Assembly (NCBI GenBank): GCA_016630955.3
Contig: CM049985.1
Coordinates: forward strand, 2,418,001-2,482,000
Direction: 5' to 3'
DNA from: Didymella arachidicola
Taxonomy: Eukaryota; Ascomycota; Dothideomycetes; Pleosporales; Didymellaceae
Length of the DNA: 64,000 bases
Both the position numbers and the translations under genes were made by a program. How positions within the stretch are numbered: position 1 is the stretch's first letter; each line of letters opens with the position of its first letter. Positions 22,540-32,590 of the stretch are shown one piece after another. The notes under the pieces are model-generated. The model saw only the letters and a list, made by a program, of their open reading frames with translations. It was not told where the DNA came from and made no database searches.

Positions 22540-22845
22540 GTCAAATACCTCCATCATCTTCGTGGGCAGTTGCTTCGCGAGAAAGCCAAAACAGCAATCA
22601 CAATCCTCAAGAAGAAGAATGCCAGTTCCAAGTCTGATATCATCTCAATTCAGCTCGACATTGAAGATCATCAATTTCTCCAAGGTGCGTTCGAAGGAAT
22701 CAAGTTCAGATTCTCGAAGATCAACACCCTGATCAAGGCCTGAGCGGCTCTTCGACAGTCTCATGAGGGTGAATCTTCGCCATCAGCGATCCGCGCAGCA
22801 TGTAAAAAATCCTACTCGATTATTCAACAAGCACGCAGGTTTTGA
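22540..22845 (+). pseudogene. interrupted coding remnant of unknown family
   Basis: One plus-strand frame reads for 102 codons with a single TGA at 22741-22743. Before the stop it contains L-R-E-K-A-K-T-A-I-T-I-L and Q-L-D-I-E-D-H-Q-F-L-Q-G-A-F-E-G; after it, R-A-A-C-K-K-S-Y-S-I-I-Q-Q-A. There is no ATG near the beginning, and upstream the frame is closed. The composition is helical and charged, like the N-terminal helical regions of some fungal HET or STAND proteins, but I cannot assign it. The TGA could derive from CGA by one C-to-T change. It may equally be the end of a gene whose first exons I failed to see. Confidence 0.3.
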
Positions 22846-23227
22846 TGACCACAATCATGCCACTCCTACTCATCTCTTTCCGTAATCCATTTCTTCTTTG
22901 TAACTTCCGGCCTCTCATCTCTAGACATAGCATCCAACGGCGGGATCTCGGAGAACTAGCAAAGTCGGATGGCCCAAGCCCTTTGCATCCTCCTAATTCG
23001 CTTATCGGTCAATTAAAACGGCACTGAACGTACTGATACTGATTCAGGTCCTAGAATTGGAGCTTGATTGTGTGAAAGTGTTTGGGTCTTGCCCGTGGGT
23101 TCTCAGGCTACCGTACTGAGTGGCCGGGCCCAGATTTCACGAAGGAGACTCTCAATACGGTCACTGTGATGTCCCATTCCTGTGATCATCTTTCAATGCG
23201 TATCTACGTTCCCAGCATTCATTTCAG
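22846..23227. other. promoter region of HET copy 3
   Basis: 382 nt upstream of the plus-strand HET gene. No gene seen. Confidence 0.5.
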
Positions 23228-24439
23228 ATGCTTGCCACGGACAGTGATGGCCAGACCCCATCGCGGGAGTACGACTATGAGCCGCTCGATCTTACACGGC
23301 AACAAATCCGCCTATTAGCTCTGCAGCCAGGGTCATTCGACGACATCATTCACTGCGATCTTCAGATCTTCGACACGGAGAGCGCGCCGCCGTACGTAGC
23401 TCTATCGTACACATGGGGCCCTTTAGCTCCCACGGCATCCATCCTGGTCAACGACAAGCCATTTCGAATACGCAAGAATTTGTACAACTTTCTTCGGGCG
23501 TATCGTAATGATCCAAAAAATACATGCTATATCTGGATCGATCAAATATGCATTTGGCAGGGTCATACCGATGAACGCAACCACCAGGTCCAGCTAATGT
23601 CTAACATCTACAAATCCTCTCTTTGGGCCGTCATTTGGCTTGGACACGGTGTTCGAAGCGCAGCACTGGCCTTCAACGCATTGAGGCCGGCTCACGTGTC
23701 AGAAAGGTTCGATATTGCAAAGACCTTGCTACGTCACGAGTACTTCGGGCGCACCTGGGTAGTACAAGAGATGCTATTACCACCAAGCACTACTGCGTTC
23801 TGCGGCGATGTGTGGCTGAACTTCAAGCAGCTCATTGACGCCATTCACCATCGCCCGCGAAACAGTTCGCTCGCTCTGGGTCTCAATGGCCTGGAGTCTC
23901 ACTTCAACGTGGTTGGTGTCTACCAGGCATTCCAGTTCTATCCGAAGAAGGTCTTGGACCTCCACTATTGTGTGGTCAGCTTTATGGACCACGGATGCGA
24001 AGATCTAAGAGACAAAATCTATGGCATATTGGGACTCATGCATGAGAACGAGCGTCTGGTTGTGGATTACACCAAAACAATTCATAACATATTCGTCGAA
24101 ACAGCTTTGACGATTATCAAGAGCGGGCATTGGAATTTTGATAATCGTGAGAGTGGGTATGTTTTTGCGTCTCATAACACTGTTGGAGGGCAAGTCAGCG
24201 ACCTTCCAGCCCTGTATGAGAGTTCAGCGTTGATATCGAACATGGGCCTACGGTCTTACCAAAAGGTGATCACTGCGTTCTTGAAAGATATTTCAAGAGC
24301 AGTGCAGATAGAGAAGGGACATATTACCGCTACCGGGTTTGACACAGAGCTTGAAAGGTGGTGGTTCGACTATGATGGCGCAAAGTACTACCGCGACGGC
24401 ACGAACTACGGTGCACAAAGTCCTAGTAGATACGCGTGA
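23228..24439 (+). CDS. HET-domain protein (heterokaryon incompatibility), copy 3
   Basis: Single-exon gene, 403 aa, ATG at 23228. The HET domain has A-P-P-Y-V-A-L-S-Y-T-W-G-P-L, C-Y-I-W-I-D-Q-I-C-I-W-Q and D-E-R-N-H-Q-V-Q-L-M-S-N-I-Y, followed by R-T-W-V-V-Q-E-M-L-L-P-P. The R-D-K-I-Y-G-I-L-G-L-M motif is at about residue 265. It lies 12.7 kb from copies 1 and 2 on the opposite strand and resembles copy 2 most. The C-terminus again has a Trp pair (E-R-W-W-F-D). No second domain is visible. Confidence 0.88.
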   Translation: MLATDSDGQTPSREYDYEPLDLTRQQIRLLALQPGSFDDIIHCDLQIFDTESAPPYVALSYTWGPLAPTASILVNDKPFRIRKNLYNFLRAYRNDPKNTCYIWIDQICIWQGHTDERNHQVQLMSNIYKSSLWAVIWLGHGVRSAALAFNALRPAHVSERFDIAKTLLRHEYFGRTWVVQEMLLPPSTTAFCGDVWLNFKQLIDAIHHRPRNSSLALGLNGLESHFNVVGVYQAFQFYPKKVLDLHYCVVSFMDHGCEDLRDKIYGILGLMHENERLVVDYTKTIHNIFVETALTIIKSGHWNFDNRESGYVFASHNTVGGQVSDLPALYESSALISNMGLRSYQKVITAFLKDISRAVQIEKGHITATGFDTELERWWFDYDGAKYYRDGTNYGAQSPSRYA

Positions 24440-25035
24440 AGGATAACCTGAATATTCTATCTTGACATAGAGAGAGCATCTACTTGTTAGCTGCGCTTTG
24501 TGTGCAGAGCTCATATGCAGGCCTTAAAGCTCGGCTAATACCTAGATATCTCTGCCTAATCTCCCACGTGACAACCCTATTCGAGGATCATAATAAACTT
24601 TAATATAATCTTAGCAGAAGCCAAGCAGTCTGCAACCGACTTAGCATATCTATTTCCCGCTCAAGCCATGAGTATTCGGGAGATAACAACGAGTACCGCT
24701 GCTCACTTTAATTTAACATCCTTTGGACATACGGTAACGTGGTCCTATTGCAAGTCAATTTTTGTGTGTCGTTCACACTCCCGAGCAACAAAAAGAACAC
24801 TTTTAGCGGTGGCAGAGATCTATAGTGTCGTATACTAGTGTCCTAGGCTTGCCACTTCATCTATTCATCTTCGGCGTTCATTTCGAAAAGCGGCGATGTC
24901 TGACCCCTCGGCAATTGCACCGGCGAAGGCTCTCTGGAAATAGGAATAAGAAGCATCGCAAACGGGCTTCGTTCCAGGTATCGTTGCTCGACTCACACGT
25001 AATCGTTCATCGTCCATCCTGCTTGCATCAGCATC
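24440..25035. other. AT-richer spacer upstream of the xylanase gene
   Basis: No gene seen. The part at about 24530-24730 is clearly poorer in G+C than its surroundings, with runs such as TAATAAACTTTAATATAATC, and may be a remnant of a mobile element. I find no terminal repeats or transposase frame. The right half should hold the GH10 promoter. Confidence 0.45.
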
Positions 25036-26418
25036 ATGCGTTCTTCGACTCTCGCATTCGTGCTTGCCCCGACTACCGTTCTCGCCCAAGCCCAATTATG
25101 GGGCCAGTGTCAGTGACTATTCCAGATCCAAGTCTATATTCGTGTCCTGTACTGATCTTGTCAAATAGGTGGTGGTAGTGGCTGGCAAGGTGCCACGACC
25201 TGCGCTTCTGGTAGCTACTGCCAGTACTCAAAGTGAGTGCTCCCGTACAAACTGCCCCTGATCAATTCATCTTTCTGAATTTCTAACTTTACTTACAGCA
25301 ATTACTACTCCCAATGCGTTCCTGGTACGGCTCCGGGTGGTGGTGGAGGATCCTCTCCAGCTCCTTCCTCTGCAGCTCCAGCTCCAACCTCCACTGGTGG
25401 AGGTAGCACACCAGCCCCTACTGGAGGCCCCGGAGCAGCCGGTGCTCTCAACGCCAAGTTTGTAGCCAAGGGCAAGACGTACTTCGGCACTGAGATCGAT
25501 CACTACCATCTTACCAACAACGCCCTGTTGGCCATTGCCAAGAACAGCTTTGGACAGATCACGCCCGAGAACAGCATGAAGTGGGATGCGATCGAACGTG
25601 AGTCTCTTTCTTGTACTTCTGGGCCTTGAGTTGGCGATCCAGACTGACTTTGTTCGAACACAGCATCGCGTGGAAGTTTCAGCTTCGCCAACGCCGACGC
25701 CGTCGTCAACTGGGCCCAGCAGAACGGCAAGTACATCCGTGGTCATACGCTGCTCTGGCACTCGCAGCTGCCGTCGTGGGTCAGCCAGATCACCGACCGC
25801 ACCACATTGACGTCCGTCATTCAAAACCACATCACCACGATCATGACCCACTACAAGGGCAAGATCCTGCAGTGGGACGTGGTCAACGAAATATTCGCCG
25901 AGGATGGCAGTCTAAGGGATAGTGTTTTCAGCCGTGTACTTGGCGAGGACTTCGTTGGCATCGCCTTCCGCGCCGCCCGCGCTGCTGATCCCGCCGCGAA
26001 GCTGTACATCAACGATTACAACCTCGATATCGCGAACTACGCAAAGGTGACAACCGGAATGGTCGCACATGTCAACAAATGGCTCGCCGCGGGCGTTCCT
26101 ATCGATGGTATCGGCTCGCAGGGCCATCTTGCGGCACCAGGGGGCTGGAACGCGGCTTCAGGCGTTCCCAATGCTCTCAAGGCTCTGGCTGCTTCCAACG
26201 TCAAGGAGATTGCTATCACTGAGCTCGATATCGCTGGCGCGGCGGCTAGCGACTACCTCACTGTTATGAACGCGTGTCTCGCGGTACCTAAGTGCGTTGG
26301 AATTACGGTCTGGGGTGTTTCTGACAAGGACAGCTGGCGCGCGAGCGATAGCCCGCTGCTGTTTGATACCAATTACCAGCCCAAGGCAGCTTACAATACC
26401 CTTGTTGGTGCGTTGTAA
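25036..26418 (+). CDS. secreted endo-1,4-beta-xylanase, GH10 with N-terminal CBM1
   Basis: Exons 25036-25108, 25169-25232, 25299-25597, 25664-26418 (396 aa). Introns of 60, 66 and 66 nt have donors GTCAGT, GTGAGT and GTGAGT. The order is signal peptide (to about residue 18), fungal cellulose-binding module CBM1 (W-G-Q-C-G-G-S-G-W ... Y-Y-S-Q-C-V-P), a Ser/Pro/Gly-rich linker, then the GH10 barrel. The CBM1 spans exons 1-3, so its cysteines appear only after splicing. The acid/base Glu sits in W-D-V-V-N-E and the nucleophile Glu in I-T-E-L-D-I. The substrate-binding motifs G-H-T-L-L-W-H-S and V-W-G-V-S-D are present. The enzyme cuts xylan backbones in plant cell walls outside the cell. Confidence 0.95.
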
Positions 26419-26857
26419 GAGATGCTGTTGTACCGAATTATGCCCCTTCTAGAGCTTTTGCAGCCTCTTCCCTCTTCTATTCCTCCAAGCACCTTTTAAA
26501 TTCCTGTGGCGGGAGGATTGGTTGAGGACATCGCTTCTTACGTGACAAAGCCTTACCTGTCCTCCCATCTCTCGGAGTATCTGCGCTGACTGCTTCAAAT
26601 ACTAATTTATCAACAACATCTTTGGGTCGAGATTGAGATACAGGGGTAATTGTCGTTGAGAAAGCTGGAAGATAGGGTGATAAGATAAGACGCTTGATAT
26701 CTACATACGTACTCAAGCTGTCGATTGATATTGTGTAGTGCCTATCAGAAAGGGGACATCAAATGCGTAGTCAACCTTGACCGTCATATCTCCTTATTGA
26801 TGATCGTAAGCAAGTCGGTATGACCCTGTCGAGGTTGTGGTTCCTGAGCCACCCACT
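26419..26857. other. convergent 3' region
   Basis: 439 nt between the convergent GH10 gene and the secreted Cys-rich gene. No gene seen. Confidence 0.5.
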
Positions 26858-27940
26858 TCAAGACGAGACTGTAGGCGCAGCGCCATAGCCGCTCGGCTTC
26901 CGCTTTGGACCATGCTTCCCAGTGTGACATGGCGGGGGAGGGCCGTACCCACTGCTCTTGGGCGGTTGGCCGCAGCTGCCATCGCCGTTCGGCAACCCAC
27001 TCTCACACTTACAGCTTGACGAACAACCGTCCCCATCGAGAGCGTTGCCATCGTCGCACTCTTCACCGTAAGTTTGGTCCCACTTTCTGTCACCACAAGC
27101 TGCAGGCGTAGCACCGTGCGAAATGATGTACGGCAGGCCCACTGAATCGTCCCCAAACCTCTGTGAGCCTTCGCCCATAACATCTTGCGCGATGGCGAGA
27201 GCTTGGAAATCCGTTTTGCCGCTGGTGGGATAGGAGGAGAATGCTTCGTGTACACTACAGCCCCAGTTAGACAGTGCCCCGTCGTTGAGAGAGTCCAGGG
27301 CTGGACTGGTAGCAACGAGGTGTGCCTTGTCGTAACAGGCGAGATTGCCGCGGACGGTGAAGTTGCCAAAGTAGCTGAGCTTTGATATATTGAACACTAT
27401 GCTTGAGTGCTAGGGATTGGTAACTTACGACATCGACAGTAGCCTTATCTATCCTATCGTACATACGTGAGAGAGCTAGATATAAGCCAGTTGACCCTTG
27501 TTGTGGACGACCGGTAACAGCAAAGCGAATGGATTTTTCGATGAGTAAGCGCGCACCGACGTAACTGGCATGATTTCCAGGGTCGCCACCTGCGTTTGTA
27601 AGGATACACAGCTTTTACTCGAAAGATCAGTCTCACCAATGACAACGATGCTTCCAGTGATGGCAGGACTCCATATGGCTTTCGATTTCTCAAGGAAGTC
27701 GAGACTGAGGATAGAGTCTGAACTGAGATCAGGGATAACCACAGCATCGTAGCGCGTGAAGTTGACAGTGCTCATATTGGCCCATTCGCTATCTGTGACG
27801 ATGGTTGTGTTGTAGCCAAGCTTGATGGCTGCTTGATTTTCCTGGCTACCAGCTGAGCCATAGACCAGTACGTTCGGTACATCTTGAGAGACAGTAGAGA
27901 TCGTAAAAAGTGTCAGGGAGACGAGAGACGAAAACTTCAT
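26858..27940 (-). CDS. secreted protein with a DUF4215-type cysteine motif
   Basis: Exons 27940-27637, 27589-27467, 27396-26858 (321 aa). Introns: 47 nt (GTGAGA...GCAG) and 70 nt (GTATGT...ATAG); both joins keep the frame. A signal peptide covers about residues 1-18 (hydrophobic, ends S-T-V-S-Q). The following domain of about 200 residues has several N-glycosylation sites and a G-G-D-P-G-N-H-A-S-Y loop. Near the C-terminus is a cysteine cluster, A-C-G-D-R...G-E-E-C-D-D-G-N...D-G-D-G-C-S-S-S-C-K-C, which matches the DUF4215 / Myxococcus-type Cys-rich repeat pattern. It ends in a low-complexity Gly/Pro/Lys tail. The function is unknown; an extracellular or cell-surface role is likely. An ATG further upstream in the same frame would remove the signal peptide from the N-terminus, so I use 27940. 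Confidence 0.72.
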
Positions 27941-28618
27941 GATGAAAGCGTAGTCTTGGCGAAGACTGTGACAGAGAATCTGCTGCTGCTGCATATGGAT
28001 GGGATCTCGGAAATTTATACGTCGAAATCGTACATGCTTCTGCCTTGATCTGACCGTGGTAAGACAATGCTTGAGCCGTCGAGTGACTGTAGTCATCATT
28101 AATTTCTGCATGTGCACTCTTTGGGCTTGTTTTCGGTAGACTGTCCATGGCGCGCATATCGATGGATTACCTGTAGCAGTCACAGTTGCACGCGAGAGGC
28201 TGAATTTCTACAACTCCAGACCAAGTTCAGTCTCCAATTCAAAACGTAGTAGCACATGTTGCCTTGGTGTACGCGTAGTATCTGTGCAGGTGTGACTGCT
28301 AGCTTCAGCTGTGTCTGACTTCGTGCCTACAGCGCACGATGGCTGCAGCCATGCGATTATCGAGTTTTACGCTGGAGGTTCAAAAGACGGAATTGAGTCT
28401 GCAATCGTCGTGCTGCTAGCGCGGTGATGAGGAAGAACAAAGCAGGCGTCGGCGTTTGAAGCACCCCCGGTCTTGGCAGGACAGGCGCGACTACGCGACT
28501 TCCAAAAGTTGGAGCTTCACGCATCACGAAAACGCCCGCTCAGCTACTCCACGCCACATTACATCAATCGTTCCCTGGGTGTGATTCTGTCCCACTTTCT
28601 GATACAGCGACGCCCACC
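27941..28618. other. divergent promoter region
   Basis: 678 nt between the divergent secreted-protein gene and CDC73. No gene seen; the open frames on the minus strand are in-frame extensions lacking support. Confidence 0.5.
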
Positions 28619-29925
28619 ATGGCACAGGCTGCGCAAACAGAGGTCGAAGACCCGCTCTACAACCTGCGCCTGTCCATCAAAGCCGCAGCGACACCAGTCC
28701 TGAGCACCAGCGCAAACCCGACCCCCGCAGATTACGTCGATGACCTGGCACATGCAACACATATCACATTTAATGTCGATGACGCGCATCGAACCTTCGA
28801 CCTCACATCAGACACGCGCTTTGCGCCAGACAGCAAGCCCGTCGATTTGCGAAGTTGCTATTTCGCCTGGGTGAACAAAGATGCCTCGGTCACAGACTAC
28901 GTTTCGGCGGTGACAACACTGAACGAGGAGCTGCCAGGCGGCGCTGGTGGAAGCGTTCAGAACTTGACCTTTGCGCAGAAGATCGAGCTGGTCTCATGGC
29001 TGAGCGGAGAGACGGAGAGCAGTGATAGCATTGCGCCAATTGACAGCGGCGCTGCAACAGCAGCAGCCGGTGATGCGGCAGCAATTGCAGGCGGGAGGGG
29101 TGTGCCGGTGGACCGCAATATGAAGAGCACACAAGGCGGCATGGTGGACGCGCGACTGCTGCAGATCTACGACGGGGAGCGGAACATGGGCGATCACAAC
29201 ACCGTTCTGCGTGGGCACAAGCCAGTTGTAAGATCGCTTCCATGTACTGAAAGAGTTCAAGCTAATGCCCTCAGGACTTCTCCATCTACCGCAAAACCGC
29301 CGCATCCTTCTTCCGCACCCGCGAAACAAAGCCCAGTGCGCCCCAAGCTGCCCTTGTCTCGAACCTCACCAAGAAACCCCACCAGAAGGTGCAGCCTATC
29401 ATCCTCCTCTCGCCCTCGGCCTCCTCTTTGCTACGCACCAGTAACATAAAATCCTTCCTCGACGAAGGCATCTTCATGCCTCCTAACGCCGCCGACACTA
29501 CCAGCGCAAACATGATCCAAATTCGGCGCCTGATGCCATCCATTTCCTCCCAGCCAATTACATTCATCCTCGTTGACAGCACAACCTCATTCAAACCTAC
29601 GTACTGGTCGCGCGTCGTTGCCGTCTTCACCACAGGGCAAACATGGCAGTTCAAATCCTACAAGTACCCTAACCCTGCGGAGCTGTTTAGCCACTACCCG
29701 GGTATATATGTTGGATGGCAGGGCGAAGATACACCGCAAGGCATCCAGGACCTTGGAAGAGGTGTGTTGAGTGCCAAGGTGGACAAGTGGACGGGGAGTG
29801 AGAAGGGCCGGTGGCGAGACAGGGAGGTCGTTGAGCGCATTTGGGGAAGGATTGAGGAAGGCATGCGCAGGCAAGGGTGGACGAGGGAGGGGCCGGGGCT
29901 GGCCGGGCAGCAGCCCAGTCGGTAG
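28619..29925 (+). CDS. CDC73: Paf1 complex subunit Cdc73
   Basis: Cdc73 is a subunit of the Paf1 complex that travels with RNA polymerase II and supports histone modification and 3'-end formation. Exons 28619-29227 and 29275-29925 (419 aa). The 47-nt intron has donor GTAAGA, branch GCTAAT and acceptor TCAG, phase 0. The N-terminal part begins E-D-P-L-Y-N-L-R and has the S-x-Y-V-S-A-V block. A conserved R-N-M-K-S-T-Q segment and the D-F-S-I-Y-R-K join follow. The C-terminal Ras-like fold has Q-P-I-I-L-L-S-P-S-A-S and the final G-I-Y-V-G-W-Q-G segment, where Y-V-G-W is diagnostic. The ATG sits in a good context (CCACCATGG). Confidence 0.92.
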
Positions 29926-30146
29926 ATTCGACAACGTTGATGGAAAAGGCTTATAATTGAACAGGGTCGGAACCTAGCTAAGAGTAGGATACAGGGCGTT
30001 GGGCGTTGGGCGGAGCGAACATCATGGCATATCCCTTCAAAAACCCGCATTAGGCGAACAGAAATTGAGCTCACGCCGGCCACATGAGAGAAGAGAAGAT
30101 GTGTTTCCTGCCTCAAAATAACTCCACCAAACACCCCAGATTCCTC
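29926..30146. other. convergent 3' region of CDC73 and the 601-aa gene
   Basis: 221 nt shared by two convergent genes. No gene seen. Confidence 0.5.
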
Positions 30147-31952
30147 TCAGCGACCCAACGACCTAATCTTGCCACCCAAGCTCCCCGCAACACTTCCCGA
30201 CGCCCTGCCCACCGACCTTACAACGCCCCAAAGAAACGCCACAAGAAACTGCAATGGCACGCACACCACACAAAGTGCCTCCCTAACGGCATCGAGAGTA
30301 TACCACAATGCCACCACGATGTACAAAGCCAGCCCAATCTTCACGCCCAACACGACCAGGTCCTGTATCTGCTTGATCCCAGCATCGAGACTCACACCGG
30401 CCTCCTGAGTAACCGGGAATGCAGTCTTCTTCGATGCCTCCGCTTGACCTGAGGCGGCCCGCACAGCAGCAGCAGCAGGTTTGACGAGCACAGACGTAGC
30501 ACGCGAGGGTGTCGTAGGCGGAGTCACCAGCGGCTCAAACGGACTGACATACACGCCGATCGACCTCTTGACAGTCGGCTTCACTCGCGCAGCTGTTTTC
30601 ACCGGCGCTTTGACTGGCGGATCCGGTGCCCTCGCTGTGGGCGGACTGCCACTCCCCTTCCCTCCTGCCCCTTCTCTGCGTATCCACGGCCAGCGGTCCG
30701 CCAACGTGCGCTTCTGCTCCGACGGTTTGGCTCTGCTCTGTGCTTTTCTCAGCTCGTCCAACCTTTTGCTCTTGCTGAGAGATGCTGCTGTTGGTTTTGG
30801 TGTTGCTTTCTCCTCATCACTGTTCGAGGCTGACTTGTCGGCTCCGGCTACAGTCCCATGCGGGTCTTTGTCTCTGACTTTGTATCCGAAGATACTATCC
30901 CCCTCGAGCGAGTACTGGCGCGTGAAATTCGGCATGGTCTTCGTAGGGCTCGGACTCCTCACCCTTTCCTCGTCCATGTGCTCAATATATGGAGCGCGGT
31001 AGTACATCCCGCAACGGTGCGCAACGGAGCAGTCGTGCTGACTACTTCCGGGGTGGCAAATCCCGACCTTATCGGCGGGGATAGCTGGGCCTGTTGACGA
31101 GGAGGGAATCCTGGGCTTCAAACTAATCTTGACGGTCGTTGATCGAGACGGTGCGGCTGGGCTTGTCACCCCGGTTTTGACATCGGCGCGCACATACGAT
31201 ACGCTCTCCTCCAGGACTGCAGCAGAGGTTGTGACGCCGAGTATGGTGGGCTTACGGAACACGGATGTGTTGCTCGAGACTTTGCTCTTCGGGTTGAAGG
31301 GCTCAGGCTTGGGTGTCCACGTATGTTGGGCAGCTGGCGGGCTGACAGGAAACGCACCCGCTGGCGCAGGAGGACTGTTGGATGGCTTCAGAACCGCGGG
31401 GATCACAGAGCCTACTTTAAGAGTATTGGCATAAGCGTAGTCGAACGAGGCGATGTTATCTGGCACACGGACGCCGACACTGTCATTTCGTTTTCGTGCC
31501 TGTTCGGCCTTCTCTCTGTAGGTTCGCACAGCTTCGGCCTGCGCGCGGGTCGTCGAGCCTGGTTTTGGTCGCGACACAGGCGCGTCAAGTATGGGAACTC
31601 GTGTCGTTGGCATGTGTACCGCAAACGCGTCGCTCTCAAAGGCATCGTGACCGCCGACCGGATCTGTGTGTATAGTTGCATGCCCGGTTTTTTGGCTGCT
31701 TGGCGCTCGCTTTGGTACGCTGGTCTTCAGTGGACTCGATGCTGACCGCAGAGCCGTGTTCTTGACGATTCGAGGGTGGCTTGCTACGGTGCCGACTGCA
31801 TGTGGAGGTGGCTTTGGGGCTCGGGGGCTTACTGCTATGGCCAGTATTTCCTCGAGTGTCTTTGCCGGAGAGATCTTGTCCTTCGGCGGAGGCGTAGGTG
31901 GGGAGTCGATCGAGGTTGGCGTGTGAGAGTGGAAACGTCTCTGGAATATCAT
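30147..31952 (-). CDS. proline/serine-rich protein with C-terminal membrane segments
   Basis: I do not recognise this gene. It is a single open frame of 601 aa, ATG at 31952. Residues 1-500 are low in predicted order: rich in Pro, Ser, Thr, Lys and Ala, with many S/T-P sites that could be phosphorylated. A more conserved-looking island around residue 300-350 contains a C-H-P-G-S-S-Q-H-D-C-S-V-A-H-R-C segment (three Cys and two His, possibly metal-binding) followed by G-M-Y-Y-R-A-P-Y. The last 80 residues hold one or two hydrophobic helices (V-V-L-G-V-K-I-G-L-A-L-Y-I-V-V-A-L and V-P-L-Q-F-L-V-A-F-L-W) and end in a short basic tail, so it may be tail-anchored in an internal membrane. The length and codon use support a real gene; homology cannot be judged here. 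Confidence 0.68.
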   Translation of the reverse strand: MIFQRRFHSHTPTSIDSPPTPPPKDKISPAKTLEEILAIAVSPRAPKPPPHAVGTVASHPRIVKNTALRSASSPLKTSVPKRAPSSQKTGHATIHTDPVGGHDAFESDAFAVHMPTTRVPILDAPVSRPKPGSTTRAQAEAVRTYREKAEQARKRNDSVGVRVPDNIASFDYAYANTLKVGSVIPAVLKPSNSPPAPAGAFPVSPPAAQHTWTPKPEPFNPKSKVSSNTSVFRKPTILGVTTSAAVLEESVSYVRADVKTGVTSPAAPSRSTTVKISLKPRIPSSSTGPAIPADKVGICHPGSSQHDCSVAHRCGMYYRAPYIEHMDEERVRSPSPTKTMPNFTRQYSLEGDSIFGYKVRDKDPHGTVAGADKSASNSDEEKATPKPTAASLSKSKRLDELRKAQSRAKPSEQKRTLADRWPWIRREGAGGKGSGSPPTARAPDPPVKAPVKTAARVKPTVKRSIGVYVSPFEPLVTPPTTPSRATSVLVKPAAAAVRAASGQAEASKKTAFPVTQEAGVSLDAGIKQIQDLVVLGVKIGLALYIVVALWYTLDAVREALCVVCVPLQFLVAFLWGVVRSVGRASGSVAGSLGGKIRSLGR

Positions 31953-32590
31953 GGTTGATGGCTAGATGCAACTTGGTCGAAAATACGGGAGGCAGTTGGG
32001 TGCTATCAGTACCCTATCTGCTATGGGATAACAACCCTGGAAGCTGCAATAATTGCCGGCGCGGCAGATCCTCGAAGCTGGGTCGATGAGCCATTATGAT
32101 GAGGCGTGAGATGGCTTATAGAGGATCTGGTGAGGTCAGAAGTGGAGGATGGCCAGTATGGAATGTGTCATGGCTGGCATTTGGAGGCTGAAGCGAGGAA
32201 TGTGTCGTGACGCCGCACCCGAATGTGGACGGCCTCACACAGCAGCGAACACGACTTCTGAACGCGTACCAGGAGATAAGCACACGATCTGAGTAGACCA
32301 CAAGTTCAAAGTTTTATCGAATGAAGTATCGTATGCTGTCACTTAACCATAGAGCCTCTTAGGCTATTTGCCCATATCGTGTAACGCCAACATCAGGTGT
32401 CTAGTTGCCCTGGTGCCTGCTAGCGTTGCGAGATTCCTCAAGCAGCTATACTGAGGTGCTCTAAATATCAAGGAAGTTATGACTCGTCTACACCGTCTTC
32501 TGAGCGGCGATACTTCTATCTCTTGTCCTGGTCAGCAAGTTGAATGTGTCGAAGCAATTCAACAGCTGAGGACCTGTGCGACAGACTATG
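31953..32590. other. intergenic region, no gene seen
   Basis: 638 nt upstream of the 601-aa gene and downstream of SEH1. No convincing coding sequence on either strand. Confidence 0.5.

Noticed and set aside
29286..29654. 122-codon minus-strand frame inside CDC73
   Set aside because: Antisense shadow of the Cdc73 C-terminal domain.
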